Positions 31,793-44,200 of a DNA stretch of 64,000 nucleotides are shown here, piece after piece. The first letter of the stretch is position 1. Every line of letters starts with the position of its first letter. The position numbers were made by a program, and so were the translations under genes. The DNA is taken from assembly GCF_027579695.1 (NCBI RefSeq), contig NC_083587.1, positions 53,444,521 to 53,508,520 of the forward strand. Direction: 5' to 3'. This DNA comes from Neoarius graeffei. Lineage: Eukaryota; Chordata; Actinopteri; Siluriformes; Ariidae. The notes beneath the pieces were generated by a model. That model was not told the DNA's origin. It did no database searches and saw only the letters and a list, made by a program, of their open reading frames with translations.

Positions 31793-32150
31793 GGGCGGCA
31801 TGGTGGTGTAGTGGTTTGCATGGTCACCTCACAGCAAGAAGGTTCCGGGTTCGAACCCAGCAGCCAGCGAGGGCCTTTCTGTCTGGAGTTTGCATGTTCT
31901 CCCTGTGTCTGTGTGGGTTTCCTCCGGGTGCTCCGGTTTCCCTCACAATCCAAAGACATGCAGTTAGGTTAACGTGGGGCGGCCTTGGGCTGAGGTTCCC
32001 TTGAGCAAGGTACTGAACCCCTGACTGCTCCCCGGGCGCTCTGGGCTGCCCACTGCTCTGGGTGTGTGTGCGTGTGTTCACTGCTTCAGATGGGTTAAAT
32101 GAAGAGGATGAATTTCACTGTGCTTGAAGTGGCATGTGATGAATAAAGGT
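31793..32150 (+). mobile_element. V-SINE type B (third copy)
   Basis: Head gggcggcatggtggtgtagt, type B 3' half and tail gatgaataaaggttt. Confidence 0.85.
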
Positions 32151-32205
32151 TTGTTCATCACGCAGTCTAGCGTCTTCTGGTGAGATTATTTTGGCAACAC
32201 TGGCT

Positions 32206-33120
32206 AAGGCCCTGTCCACACGGCAACGGATTCAGGTGAATCTGATAAAATTGTTTATCGTTTCGGCCTGGCATCCACACGGCACCGGCGTTTTGGGTGC
32301 CCCAAAACGAAATCTTTTGAGAACGGGTTCCAGAGTGAAAAAATCTGGCAACGGAGCCGTTGCGAAGTCGTCTGGATGAGTAGAACGAATTTGTTTACAA
32401 TGACATCACAACCACATGACTGTGAGTGCTTCACGCCGGGTAGAAGTGTAATGAACTCGATGCGAGTTGTCAACAAATCCTATAACTTGGTTCATGAAAC
32501 GCGCTTACAAAATATTTTCACTGTGAATATTTATTGTGTAATCGTGCAAAGTGAGAGAGAGAGAGAGAGAGAGAGAGGGCAGAGTCAATCCCGCCAGCAA
32601 AAATAGGGAAAAAAAAAGGAGCGATCTCACCTCTTCAGATGTTGGTTTAAGTCCGACAATACATTCCTCAAAAAGGGCGTAGAAGAACAAAGTAATCCAT
32701 CAACATGTAGCATTCAATTTATTCTGGACCATTAAAGAATTCTGGAGGATATCAGAATGTTGGCGTACCGGCTTCCATCTACCCCCGTTCATTCCTCTTT
32801 CCGCGTCTCCATTCAAAAAACGAGCACGTAATTTAAGGGGACTATATCCATAGGATAGGGAGTGAGAAAGTGTGTGCGTGTGACAGTGACAGGGATAGTC
32901 ACTGTGCGCATGCGCAGTTATGCACATGCGTCTACTTCTATTGTTCTGGTGTCTCCGATGGGACCGTCTTACAGCGCACGTAGTGGTGTGGCATGTGTAT
33001 TGTATCGTTTTCAGCAAGCGTTGCGTTGCCATATGAACCTGATATTTTACTGATCCGTTGCCCATGTGGACGCGATATTTAAAAAAAAAATCTCGTTGCC
33101 GTTGTCGTGTGGATGTAGCT
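32206..33120 (+). mobile_element. TIR element X, copy 1
   Basis: Ends gccctgtccacacggcaacg and cgttgccgttgtcgtgtgga are inverted. Contains a (GA)n tract (32550-32577). About 915 bases, no intact gene. A longer inverted copy lies at 61536-63203. Confidence 0.78.
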
Positions 33121-33640
33121 TAAAGGCTAATTTATGCTGACAACCCAGTCCTCGCAGATGGCGTCTGCGTAGCCCCCCCCTTCACAGACGCTCTGCGCGC
33201 ACCTCCCAAAAATTGTGACCACCGCAGAAGCCTCGCAGACAGCGTCGCAGACAAGAGGGCTCTGATTGGTCCACTCTACATCCGCTGTACACGCACTTCC
33301 GCTTCCCTACTTTCCCGGTTTGGTTTGTTTTCACTACCGCCATTTTTAAAAACATGAGCGAAGATGGAGCAGCACGAAGAGCGGTTGATCGAGGAAGTGA
33401 GGAAGTACGTACATCTATACGACTCCAGTTCTAGTCATTATAAGTAACCAGAGGATAAACACTCCACTAACCACACCCACCAACTACTCCTAGCGATTTC
33501 ACGACTTCGCGCCCCCTTGCGTTGTGGTGGTGAATAACATCGCGCACGCCTATTACTCCCCGCTCAATGATAAATTACAACTGTCTGCGAAAAGCTATCT
33601 GCGAAAGCCTTGTCGCAAGAGCATGCAGAGGCCCTAAGTG
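33121..33640 (+). mobile_element. Harbinger-like fragment with MADF start exon
   Basis: Sequence after taaaggctaatttatgctg holds an ATG at 33364 reading MEQHEERLIEEVRKYVHLYD then SSSSHYK, like the first helix of MADF-domain proteins, the DNA-binding accessory protein of PIF/Harbinger transposons. It then meets TAA (33445-33447) or a splice donor (tataa|gtaacc). No right terminus identified. Confidence 0.5.
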
Positions 33641-33656
33641 TCCGTGAAGATGTGGT

Positions 33657-34231
33657 TGTCACAGTCCGGTCCGGTCCATCCATGCCTGAGTATGTGGGAC
33701 TCCAATGCCAGCTCCAGGCCGGATCTGGGCCAGGAATTCAGTCCTGTCTTGCTGAAGGCCATTTTCCTGCTACCACTCCTCTCCCATCAGCCAGGGCCTT
33801 TTTAAGAACTGTTTGGAGCCACTCCAGTTGCCAGACTGTCTCCTGTAGACTTTCCTCGCCTCGCTACAGCCTTTTGATATTGTGCCTTCTTGATTCCCCC
33901 TGCTTGAATTGTTCCTTGTTTTTTCTTGTCTAGTTTTCTGTCCAGTTTTGTACCTGCCTGTTCTTTGGGATTGTGTTTTCGCTTCCTCTGCCTGGATTTC
34001 CCTTGTTCCTGTGTTCTTCGTTTTTTGTGAAGATTTTTCTGTCCTGTTTTTGTCCCTGACCGTGCGTCCACTGTGTTTTTGATCTCTTGGCCCGTTCTTT
34101 GACCACTGATTTTTGCCTCAGCCCTATTGTAACTCTGCCCTCTACTTCATTAAATAAGTTTTTCTCTGAACACTGCCTGTTTTGAGTCTGCTCTTGGGTC
34201 CTCACTTCACCTCAGCTCGCCATTTCTGACA
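33657..34231. mobile_element. solo LTR with 5-bp target duplication
   Basis: 575 bases beginning TGTCACAGTCC and ending TTTCTGACA (TG...CA), flanked by GTGGT on both sides (33652-33656 and 34232-34236). T-rich middle and attaaataag near the 3' part. This is the product expected from LTR-LTR recombination. Confidence 0.82.
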
Positions 34232-34380
34232 GTGGTCTCTTTGTCTGACAGTCCCAGTAGAGGTGGTGGTCAGTCTCCCTAAAGGAGGCATGGCCTGTGT
34301 GTCTATCAGTGCCAGTCAAGAAGGTGAAGCATCTGTGCTTTTTAATATCAGCGAAGGAGGCATGGTGTCTGGGCCTGTCA

Positions 34381-34742
34381 ATCCATCCATGATCTGTAGT
34401 TGCTTATCCTGTCCTACAGGGTCGCAGGCAAGCTGGAGCCTATCCCAGCTGACTATGGGCGAGAGGTGGGGTACACCCTGGACAAGTCGCCAGGTCATCG
34501 CAGGGCTGACACATAGAGACAAACAACCATTCACATTCACACCTATGGTCAATTTAGAGCCACCAATTAGCCTAACCTGCATGCCTTTGGACTGTGGGGA
34601 AAACCGGAGCACCCGGAGGAAACCCACGCGGAAATGAGGAGAGCATGCAAACTCCACACAGAAAGGCCTTTGTCGGCCACTGGGCTCAAACCCAGGACTT
34701 TCTTGCTGTGAGGCGACAGTGCTAACCTCTAGACCACTGTGC
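34381..34742 (-). mobile_element. V-SINE type A (copy 19)
   Basis: Diverged copy of the taatggatgg sub-lineage; target duplication gcctgtcaa on both sides. Confidence 0.9.
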
Positions 34743-35026
34743 CTGTCAAGTTCAGTGCAATTCACTTTCAGTATGTGCATGTCAGTGAAGGAAGCGTGTT
34801 GGCCGTTTTAAATGTATCTCTCTAGATAATTTATGCACAATCTTTTATATACAATCACAATGCTGACATCCAAAAGCCAGATTAGGTTTTCTTCAATTAA
34901 ATGGTAATAAAAATAAACCTCATATTTAAAGAATGAAGTTCAATATAAATAACAATGTTAAATGTAATTAACATTTCAATTCAGATAGCCATCACAGCCT
35001 CGTAAAGCTAATTTGCTGTGTTCCAG
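34743..35026. other. zdhhc11: upstream of zdhhc11 exon A
   Basis: AT-rich, ending in the acceptor of exon A. No start codon exon recognised here. Confidence 0.5.
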
Positions 35027-35248
35027 GTCGGCTGTTTCGAGCGCCGTTTCAGACGCACAGTGCCGACGTGGGGACAAAGCAGCAATGGACTCGTCACAGC
35101 GCCAATTCACGCTAGAGTGAACGGATGGTCCTTACCACTTCATGTTCTCCAAGGAGTGGCGTGGCTCATATACAGCTTCATGGGTATTGTAGGCTTTGGA
35201 GTTTATATCCCTCTCCTGCCTCCTCCATGGAACTACACTTCATATGGA
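35027..35248 (+). CDS. zdhhc11: zdhhc11 exon A: N-terminus and TM1
   Basis: The acceptor is gttccag. The chosen donor is gga|gtatcc because joining there gives exactly the spacing of the human protein between the PPWNY and DPAD segments. A second GT at 35273 would add residues absent from the family. The exon encodes [14 protein letters not shown] and a hydrophobic helix. The only in-frame Met lies inside TM1, so translation must begin in an exon further upstream that I could not identify. Confidence 0.8.
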
Positions 35249-38200
35249 GTATCCTGCTCAGTTTTTGAGGTACTTTTGGTGTAGCCTACTTTTCTGAAAG
35301 CAAATGGGTTTCAGTCAGTGGTGAACTGTTACTATTAGAGCTGGGACTTCAGCTCAGCCAAAACGTAGCCAGACACACCAAAAAAGCAACAGGGCAAAGG
35401 ATTTTGTAATGGATTAGCGTCGGCAGGCTGCCAGGTCGCTCCATTGTATGTAGTTGTCGATGTTGATTTTAAAAGTAACTAAGTAAATTGCACAGGGAAA
35501 TGAATACTTAAGTATGAGTGAAAAATACTGGGGCGACTGCATGGAAGAAGAGTCTGGAGACAGAAATCTTAGTTTCTCGGTCGTTAGCCTGTGCTACTTG
35601 CTCTCGATAGCACTGGCTTGACCGCTTTATTAGCATTCACTAACACTACTGATGAACGCTACACTGGCTGGAAGGTGACTTCACTGCTGCGCTGATGGCA
35701 CTGATTCATGGTTAAGCTCGCACTGGCATTCAAGAAGGCCTAGGGCGATAAATTTTTGGTCCCTCCCACTATAAATCAAAATCTGATTGGTTAATTCATC
35801 TGTCACTTCCTATATAAACATACACTGTCATGGCCTTCTGTCCCAGCAATGAAGTCCTAACCAATGAGTGAGCCAGATCTAAACTCTTCTCAGCATAGAG
35901 ACAACAAACAAACAAAAAAAATCTCATTGGATAACTTGATTTTAGTGTTTTCAGGACAGTAACCCTTTCATTTCTGAAGCAAATTTGATAGAAAATGAGG
36001 CCAAATTAGAAGAGAATATCCATCCATCCATTATCTGTAGCTGCTTATCCTGTCCTATAGGGTTGCAGGCAAGCTGGAGCCTATCCCAGGTGACTATGGG
36101 CAAGAGGCAGGGTACACCCTGGACAAGTCGCCATGTCATCGCAGGGCTAACACATAGATACAAACAACCATTCACGCTCACACCTACGGTCAATTTAGAG
36201 CCACCAATTAGCCTAACCTGCATGCCTTTGGGGGAAAGCGGAGCATCCGAAGGAAACCCATGTGGACACGGGGAGAGCATGCAAACTCCATACAGAAAGG
36301 CCCTCGCCGGCCACTGGGCTCGAATCCAGGACCTCCTTGCTATGAGGCGACAGTGCTAACCACTACACCACCGTGCCGCCCTTAGAAGAGAATAATTATA
36401 ATGAAATTATGAAAGAAAGAAAGAAATTAAATATAACATTTGAAATGCTGATATGTTTGGGCCTTCTCTGAAGGCCCAAAAAGCCCTGGCGGTTCCCCTT
36501 TGCTTTCAGTGAGTAGAGGAATACAGTGACTGAGTTAATGTCAGGTTTCAGGCGTGCCAATACTAATGGACTCTGTACTATACTGTACAGATATGGGTTC
36601 CAGGACAGATATAACCTTATATCAGTTAACTGTAATTGCTGGAACTTAGAGTTATACACAATAGATTTGTCTCATTGATCCTTTTCACAACACACACACA
36701 CGGAGTTGTGGGTAATATGATGAGTCCAAATGTAGTTTGGAAAACTAAAATTGGAAAATACACAGAGATGATTCAGTCACATGACCCAGACAGTGAGGGT
36801 ACTTTTATATTATATTATAAGGAATGAAGCAGGCTGTGTCACAAGCCACAATATCTAAACCCACTTGAATTGATTGACCCTCTGCCCTGTCTGACACTTT
36901 CTGAATTCACATATCAGTTCACAAACTATGACTTGCTCTCACTCAGTTGATCAGTTGACCTTGTGTCTCGATGTAATATAAAGCCTTAACATAGATCTCC
37001 CAGGTGATCGGTACAGTCTTCGTCCTGCACTTGTTGACTCATCTGGCGGCGGTGACCATGGACCCGGCTGACTATGCTGTGCGTGTGAAGAAGGATTACT
37101 CCAGCCCTATGCCTGTGTTTGACAGGAAGAAACAACCACACGTCATACACAATCAGCACTGCAGCCTGTGTGACGTCGACGTGTATGTACAGTTCAAGGC
37201 CAGTCATGGTCTCTGATGTTACTGTATTTATTATCCCCTGCTGGTTGAAAGGCCTGAAGGGGGATTATGTCGTTGCGATGTCCGTCCGTCCGTCCCAGGA
37301 CGGGTTCTCACATTCTGAAATCAACTCCTTTCACAGTTTTTGGAGGAATTTCACAAAACTTGGCAGGATTCTTTGTTATATGTCGTTACTACGCATATTG
37401 TAATTTTGTTAAATTCGGTCACATTTTACCAGAGTTACAGCCCTTGATTAACAAAATTATACTTTGACAATTTCATGAGTGTGTTTTCTTTCTGAAATCA
37501 ACTTCTCTTTCAGTTGTTGGAGGAATTTCACCAAACTTGGTAAAAGGCATTGTTATATGTCGGTAGTACGCATACTGTTATTTTGTTCAATTCGGTCGCA
37601 TTTTACCAGAGTTACAGCCCTTGATTAAGAAGTTTGTACTTTCACAGTTTCATGAAGGTGCGCTTGCCTTCTGACATCAACTCCTCTCACAATGTTTGGA
37701 TGAATTTCTCGAAGCTTGGCAAAAGGCCTTGTTATATGACGGTAATACGCATATTGTGATTTAATTTCATTTGTGAAAATTTTACCAGAGTTTTGACCCT
37801 TGATTAAATAACTTGTACTTTGACAATTTCACGAGGGTGTACAGTGGTGCTTGAAAGTTTGTGAGCCCCATAGAATTTTCTATATTTCTGCATAAATATG
37901 ACCTAAAACATCATCAGATTTTCACACAAGTCTTAAAAGTAGATAAAGAGAACCCAGTTAAAAAAATGAGACAAAAATATTATACTTGGTAATTTATTTA
38001 GTGAGGAAAATGATCCAATATTGCATATCTGTGACTGGCAAAAGTATGTGAACCTTTGCTTTCAGTATCTGGTGTGACCGCCTTGTGCAGCAATAACTGC
38101 AACTAAACGTTTCCGGTAACTGTTGATCAGTCCTGCACACCGGCTTGGAGGAATTTTAGCCCATTCCTCCATACAGAACAGCTTCAACTCTGGGATGTTG

Positions 38201-41200
38201 GTGGGTTTCCTGACATGAACTCCTCACTTTGGGTCCTTCCACAACATTTTGATTGGATTAAGGTCAGGACTTTGACTTGGCCATTCCAAAACATTCACTT
38301 TATTCTTCTTTAACCATTCTTTGGTAGAACGACTTGTGTGCTTAGGGTCATTGTCTTGTTGCATGACCCACCTTCTCTCGAGCTTCAATTCATGGACAGA
38401 TGTCCTGACATTTTCCTTTAGAATTCGCTGGTATAATTCAGAATTCATTGTTCCATCAATGATGGCAAGCCGTCCTGGCCCAGATGCAGCAAAACAGGCC
38501 CAAACCATGATACTACCACCACCATGTTTCACAAATGGGATAAGGTTCTTATGCTGGAATGCAGTGTTTTCCTTTCTCCAAACATAACGCTTCTCATTTA
38601 AACCAAAAAGTTCTATTTTGGTCTCATCCATCCACAAAACATTTTTCCAATAGCCTTCTGGCTTGTCCACGTGATATTTAGCAAACTGTAGACGAGCAGC
38701 AATGTTCTTTTTGGAAAGCAGTGGCTTTCTCCTTGCAACCCTGCCATGCACACCATTGTTGTTCAGTGTTCTCCTGATGGTGGACTCATGCACATTAACA
38801 TTAACCAATGTGAGAGAGGCCTTCAGTTGCTTAGAGGTTACCCTGGGGTCCTTTGTGACCTCGCCGACTATTACATGCCTTGCTCTTGGAGTGATCTTTG
38901 TTGGTCGACCACTCCTGGGGAGGGTAACAATGGTCTTGAATTTCCTCCATTTGTACACAATCTGTCTGACTGTGGATTGGTGGAGTCCAAACTCTTTAGA
39001 GATGGTTTTGTAACCTTTTCCAGCCTGATGAGCATCAACAACGCTTTTTCTGAGGTCCTCAGAAATCTCCTTTGTTTGTGCCATGATACACTTCCACAAA
39101 CATGTGTTGTGAAGATCAGACTTTGATAGATCCCTGTTCTTTAAATAAAACAGGGTGCCCACTCACACCTGATTGTCATCCCATTGATTGAAAACACCTG
39201 ACTCGAATTTCACCTTCAAATTAAGTGCTAAACCTAGAGGTTCACATACTTTTGCCACTCACAGATATGTAATATTGGATCATTTTCCTCAAGAAATAAA
39301 TGACCAAGTATAATATTTTTGTCTCATTTGTTTAACTGGGTTCTCTTTATCTACTTTTAGGACTTGTGTGAAAATCTGATGATGTTTTAGGTCAGACAGT
39401 ATTTAGCAAAAAATATAGAAAATTCTAAAGGGTTCACAAACTTTCAAGCACCACTGTACATTCTTCTGAAATCAACTCCTCTCACAGTTTGTGGAGGAAT
39501 TTCACCAAACTTGGCAAAAGGCTTTGTTATATGACAGTTATACGCATATTGAAATTTCGTTGAATTTGGGCAAATTTTACCAGAGTTATGCCCTTGATTA
39601 TTAACAAACTTGTACTTTGGCAATTTCATCAAGGTGTGCTTGCTTTCTGAAATCAACTTCCCTCGCAATTTTTATTCCCCACTGGCCCAAAGGCCCAAAG
39701 GCGGATTATGTCGTGGCGATGTCCGTCCATCCGTCTGGCCCAAGAAGGGCACTCATCTTCTGAAATCAACTCCTCTCACAATTTTTGTAGGAATTTCATG
39801 AAACTTGACAGGATTCATTGTTATATGTCGGTAATACGCATCTTGCAATTTCGTTCAGTTCAGTCGCATTGTACCAGAGTTATGGCCTAGTTGCCAGCAG
39901 GGGAGTGCTCTCAGAGCACTCTTGTTTGAATAATATATTATTAGTTTGCAGGACTGCCTCAGGCTGCCCATGCACAACACATTTTATCCCTCAACTGCTC
40001 CAAGAATAAATCAGGTTAAATAAGTACAAGTAGACTAGCTAATTCTACACAGACTTTAATATAGACTTGAAAACTGCTGACGTTCCTACTGATCCCTGGA
40101 GCACTGTTCCAGAGTTTAGGGTCATGAAACTCATCTTTCATTGGCATAGCTGTGAAAAATCCTCAAGATTAATCGTAAGTCTGCATCAGATGAGTGAAGT
40201 TCTCAGAATGGGTTATACTGCTTCAGTAGATCAGCAAGTTATGCCACAGTTGAACCATTCATTATGCTGCAGTTAAACCATTCACTGCTTTCGATGTAGT
40301 CTTTGTAGGCAAAGTGTAACTTAATAGGTGATCAGTGTATGTTTTCCTGGTAAGGATGTGAGCTTGTGCATTCTGAACAATATGAATCTTACCTAAAAAG
40401 AAGCAGAGGAGCCGGCAAGAAATACATTACAATATCTCAGTCCAGAGGTTATGAAAGTATTCATTAGCTTCTCAGCATATTGTTGGGTTCCAATATGTCT
40501 TATTATTCTATCCACATTCACTGGATATGAGCAATCATATGCTCTGATTGGCTACGCTACTACTAGGATATCAGCTCATATACCGTGAGTAGAGAAAAAT
40601 AAAATGGTGGAGCGTGTTGCTGAACCAACCGAGGACGAAATAAAAGCTCTACTCTCAAACAAAACCCCCAAAATTGTTAGCAAGTAAATAGAAATAGCTA
40701 AAACAATATAGTCCCCTCCCCCAATATCTCCCGTTCCACACTCCAGCCCAGCTGGTGGCGGTAATCCACCTTTAAGTTGGTTTGCCAACCACCAAAAGAA
40801 CCCTAAAGAAGAAGCAGAAGACACCCCCCCTCCCCCCCAAAAAAAAGGAATAGCATTTTTCACAAATTGCTCCTGTCATTTCAATGGTTTGTTTCCATTC
40901 TAAATAAAAATGATTTTGTCGGACGTTTTGTATAAAGTTTCTATTTATCGAATTTGCAAAAAATAAAAATGCTCTGTTTCTCAAAATCCAGTGAACGTGG
41001 ATAGAATAAAACAGTTATTCCACTCAATCTCATCATACACGGCTTATAGCCAACTCGGTGTGACATGCCTTGTCGGCTATTAGCTCATGTACGACTCGAT
41101 TTCGTGGAATAACTGTTAATTATGCATCCACCACATGGTGGAAACCATCTAAGGCTCTCATTAGTGCAATATCTCAAGAATGGTTGAATGTTTACATGGG

Positions 41201-44200
41201 ATTATCAATTTAACCAGGAGACAAACTGATTGCATTTTGGAATTGATCCCAAGATCAACAGCTTCAATAGCTTTCTTTATGTTTAACATGTATTTTAAGG
41301 GTATTTAAGGCATATAAATTAGTAAGGACCGAGGCATCCCCATTAACTCCTTTGGCTGCAAGTTCGACTAGTTTTGACTATGTTTCTCAAATAATAAACC
41401 ATTTTAGAGATTGACAAGAGAAGGTAGAGTCTAGAGTCATGTACACCGAGGTCCCTAACTGTAGCTTTATGTTTCACAGAAAAGCAGTCAAGCTCGAGGC
41501 TGAACTCAGCAACTGAAAATCAGTACCCAATATCAGTGTTTCGGTTTTATTAAAATTTAGTGGAAGGACGTTTCTGTTAATACGAACTTTTATATCGTTT
41601 ACACAGTCGTACCATATGAACCTGGCCAAACTGATAGGTACTGTATAACTGTTAAGTTATTGAAAAGTATCATCATCTGCATAGAAGTGGAGGCCTTATG
41701 TTTGTGAAATACATGTCCATCTCATCTCATTATCTCTAGCCGCTTTATCCTTCTACAGGGTCGCAGGCAAGCTGGAGCCTATCCCAGCTGACTATGGGCG
41801 AAAGGCGGGGTACACCCTGGACAAGTCGCCAGGTCATCACAGGGCTGACACATAGACACAGACAACCATTCACACTCACATTCACACCTACGGTCAATTT
41901 AGAGTCACCAGTTAACCTAACCTGCATGTCTTTGGACTGTGGGGGAAACCGGAGCACCCGGAGGAAACCCACGCGGACACGGGGAGAACATGCAAACTCC
42001 ACACAGAAAGGCCCTCGCCGGCCCCGGGGCTCGAACCCAGGACCTTCTTGCTGTGAGGCGACAGCGCTAACCACTACACCACCGTGCCGCCCATACATGT
42101 CCATATAAAGGGAAAATAGTAGGTGACCTAGAAAAGAGCCATGTGGGACACCATATTACATTTTTTTTACACTCTACAGAATCTCTGATAATGGCTGTGT
42201 CTGAAATCACTCACTCATTCACTACTCACTATCTAGGGAATTCTATATAGTGAACTTATTAATAAAATGAAAAAAACACTTTCGGACACTACTCCGCCGC
42301 GCTGTTATTTACGTCATTACTGTCGCACAGTTAAAACATGCCAGATCAGTCGGCTGGTGGGTTTTCAAAATAATAAATGCATGCATGTATTTTTGTGATA
42401 AATCCATATTATACTGAGCACATTTCCCACATTAATCAATACAAAGTACTTTGTGTCTGCTGCATCTTTCAGTTCTTTTAAATCAAGGCTGAATACTTTC
42501 TTCTTTGCCGCTGCCTTTTATTAAATCAAAATTGAGGCTTTTGATTAATTCTTCACTCTGTACTCTAACTTTTATTCTTGTATTTTATATGTCTTATTCC
42601 GGGCAGCACGGTGGTGTAGTGGTTAGCACTGTTGCGTCACAGCAAGAAGGCCCTGGGTTTGAGTCCAGCGGCCGGCGAGGGCCTTTCTGTGTGGAGTTTG
42701 CATGTTCTCCCCGTGTCCGCGTGGGTTTCCTCCAGGTGCTCCGGTTTCCCCCACAGTCCAAAGACATGCAGGTTAGGTTAACTGGTGACTCTAAATTGAC
42801 CGTAGGTGTGAATGTGAGTGTGAATGGTTGTTTGTCTCTATGTCTCAGTCCTGTGATGACCTGGCGACTTGTCCAGGGTGTACCCCGCCTTTCGCCCGTA
42901 GTCAGCTGGGATAGGCTCCAACTTGCCTGCGACCCTGTAGAACAGGATAAGCAGCTACAGATAATGGATGGATGGATGTCTTGTTCTAAACTTATTTTCT
43001 ATTCTCTTACTATTTTTAATTGTACGTGAATGTCCATTTATAATGTGTTTCTTCCTCCGTCCATTCACCCCAACACACTTTTTTTTTCTTTCAGTGCAAC
43101 CGCAATGCATGATGGTGTATGTATTGCTTGGTTAGTGACCATCGGTTGTACACTACTTTTCACGGTGCACTGTAGGATACTATGAGTCCATTATATAGGG
43201 TGTAATAATTCTCACTATACATTCAGACAGCACTACAAAATGGCAAACTCACTATATAGTGAGTAGTGAGTGATTTCGGACACAGGGAATGTTAACAAAC
43301 TGGTAACATTTGGTCAAGTAAGGTCTAAACCTGTCTACACCAGTACAATAATTTATTACGTTCATAATAATTATAATTTATTGCATTTATATGGTGCTAG
43401 TATATATGTACACTCTATAGTGCTTTACAGTTCAAAAAAATGCAAGCAAGCAATAATTATACTTCAAGTCTAAAATCACTACAGGATAATAAATAAATAA
43501 ATAAATAAATTTTAATAAACAAGTCAGAATCTAGGCAGCACGGTGGTGTAGCGGTTAGCGCTGTTGCCTCACAGCAAGAAGGTCCGGGTTCGAGCCCCGC
43601 GGCCGACGAGGGCCTTTCTGTGCGGAGTTTGCATGTTGTCTGTGTGGGTTTCGTCCGGGTGCTCCGGTTTCCCCCACAGTCCAAAAACATGCAGGTTAGG
43701 TTAACTGGTGACTCTAAATTGACTGTAGGTGTGAATGTGAGTGTGAATGGTTGTCTGTGTCTATGTGTCAGCCCTGTGATGACCTGGCGACTTGTCCAGG
43801 GTGTACCCCGCCTTTTGCCCATAGTCAGCTGGGATAGGCTCCAGCTTGCCTGCGACCCTGTAGAACAGGATAAAGCGGCTAGAGATAATGAGATGAGATG
43901 TCAGAACCTAAGAAGCTAAGCTGATTTTAAATCAGAAGGTTTTCAATTGTTTCTTGGAATTGTTAATGTTTTACATGACTCAAGTTCTCTCGGCAAGGTA
44001 TTCCTAACTTGGGACCTGCGTAGGCTTGCATTCTTCCACCAAATGAACTTTTCTTGATCCTAGGAACCACCAAATCATTGTTGTTGTCTGCTCTAGTCCT
44101 CTTTAGGGGCCTGTTCATTATAAAGTCTTCAAGGTACGGTGGAGAAAGACCATTCAGAGACTTCAATATCATGACAATTTGTCTACACCAACCCGTCTGG

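Larger units (their letters stand above)
37229..39924 (+). repeat. subrepeat element, 177-180 bp period, split by Tc1
   Basis: Starts tattatcccctgctgg with gtccgtccgtcc. Then units recur with ctgaaatcaactcctctcac and tggaggaatttcac..aacttgg (anchors about 37341, 37518, 37697 and, after the Tc1, 39492). A second leader lies at about 39670-39760, and the block ends gtgctctcagagcactcttg. An inverted piece of the same family is at 50990-51128. Confidence 0.75.

Noticed and set aside
32376-32690. Open frames around the GA repeat in element X
   Set aside because: Frames depend on the microsatellite and are present in both copies with shifts; not genes.
37300-39900. Regularly spaced repeats that could suggest a CRISPR array
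   Set aside because: Units are about 180 bases with no short repeat/spacer pattern, and the DNA is eukaryotic.
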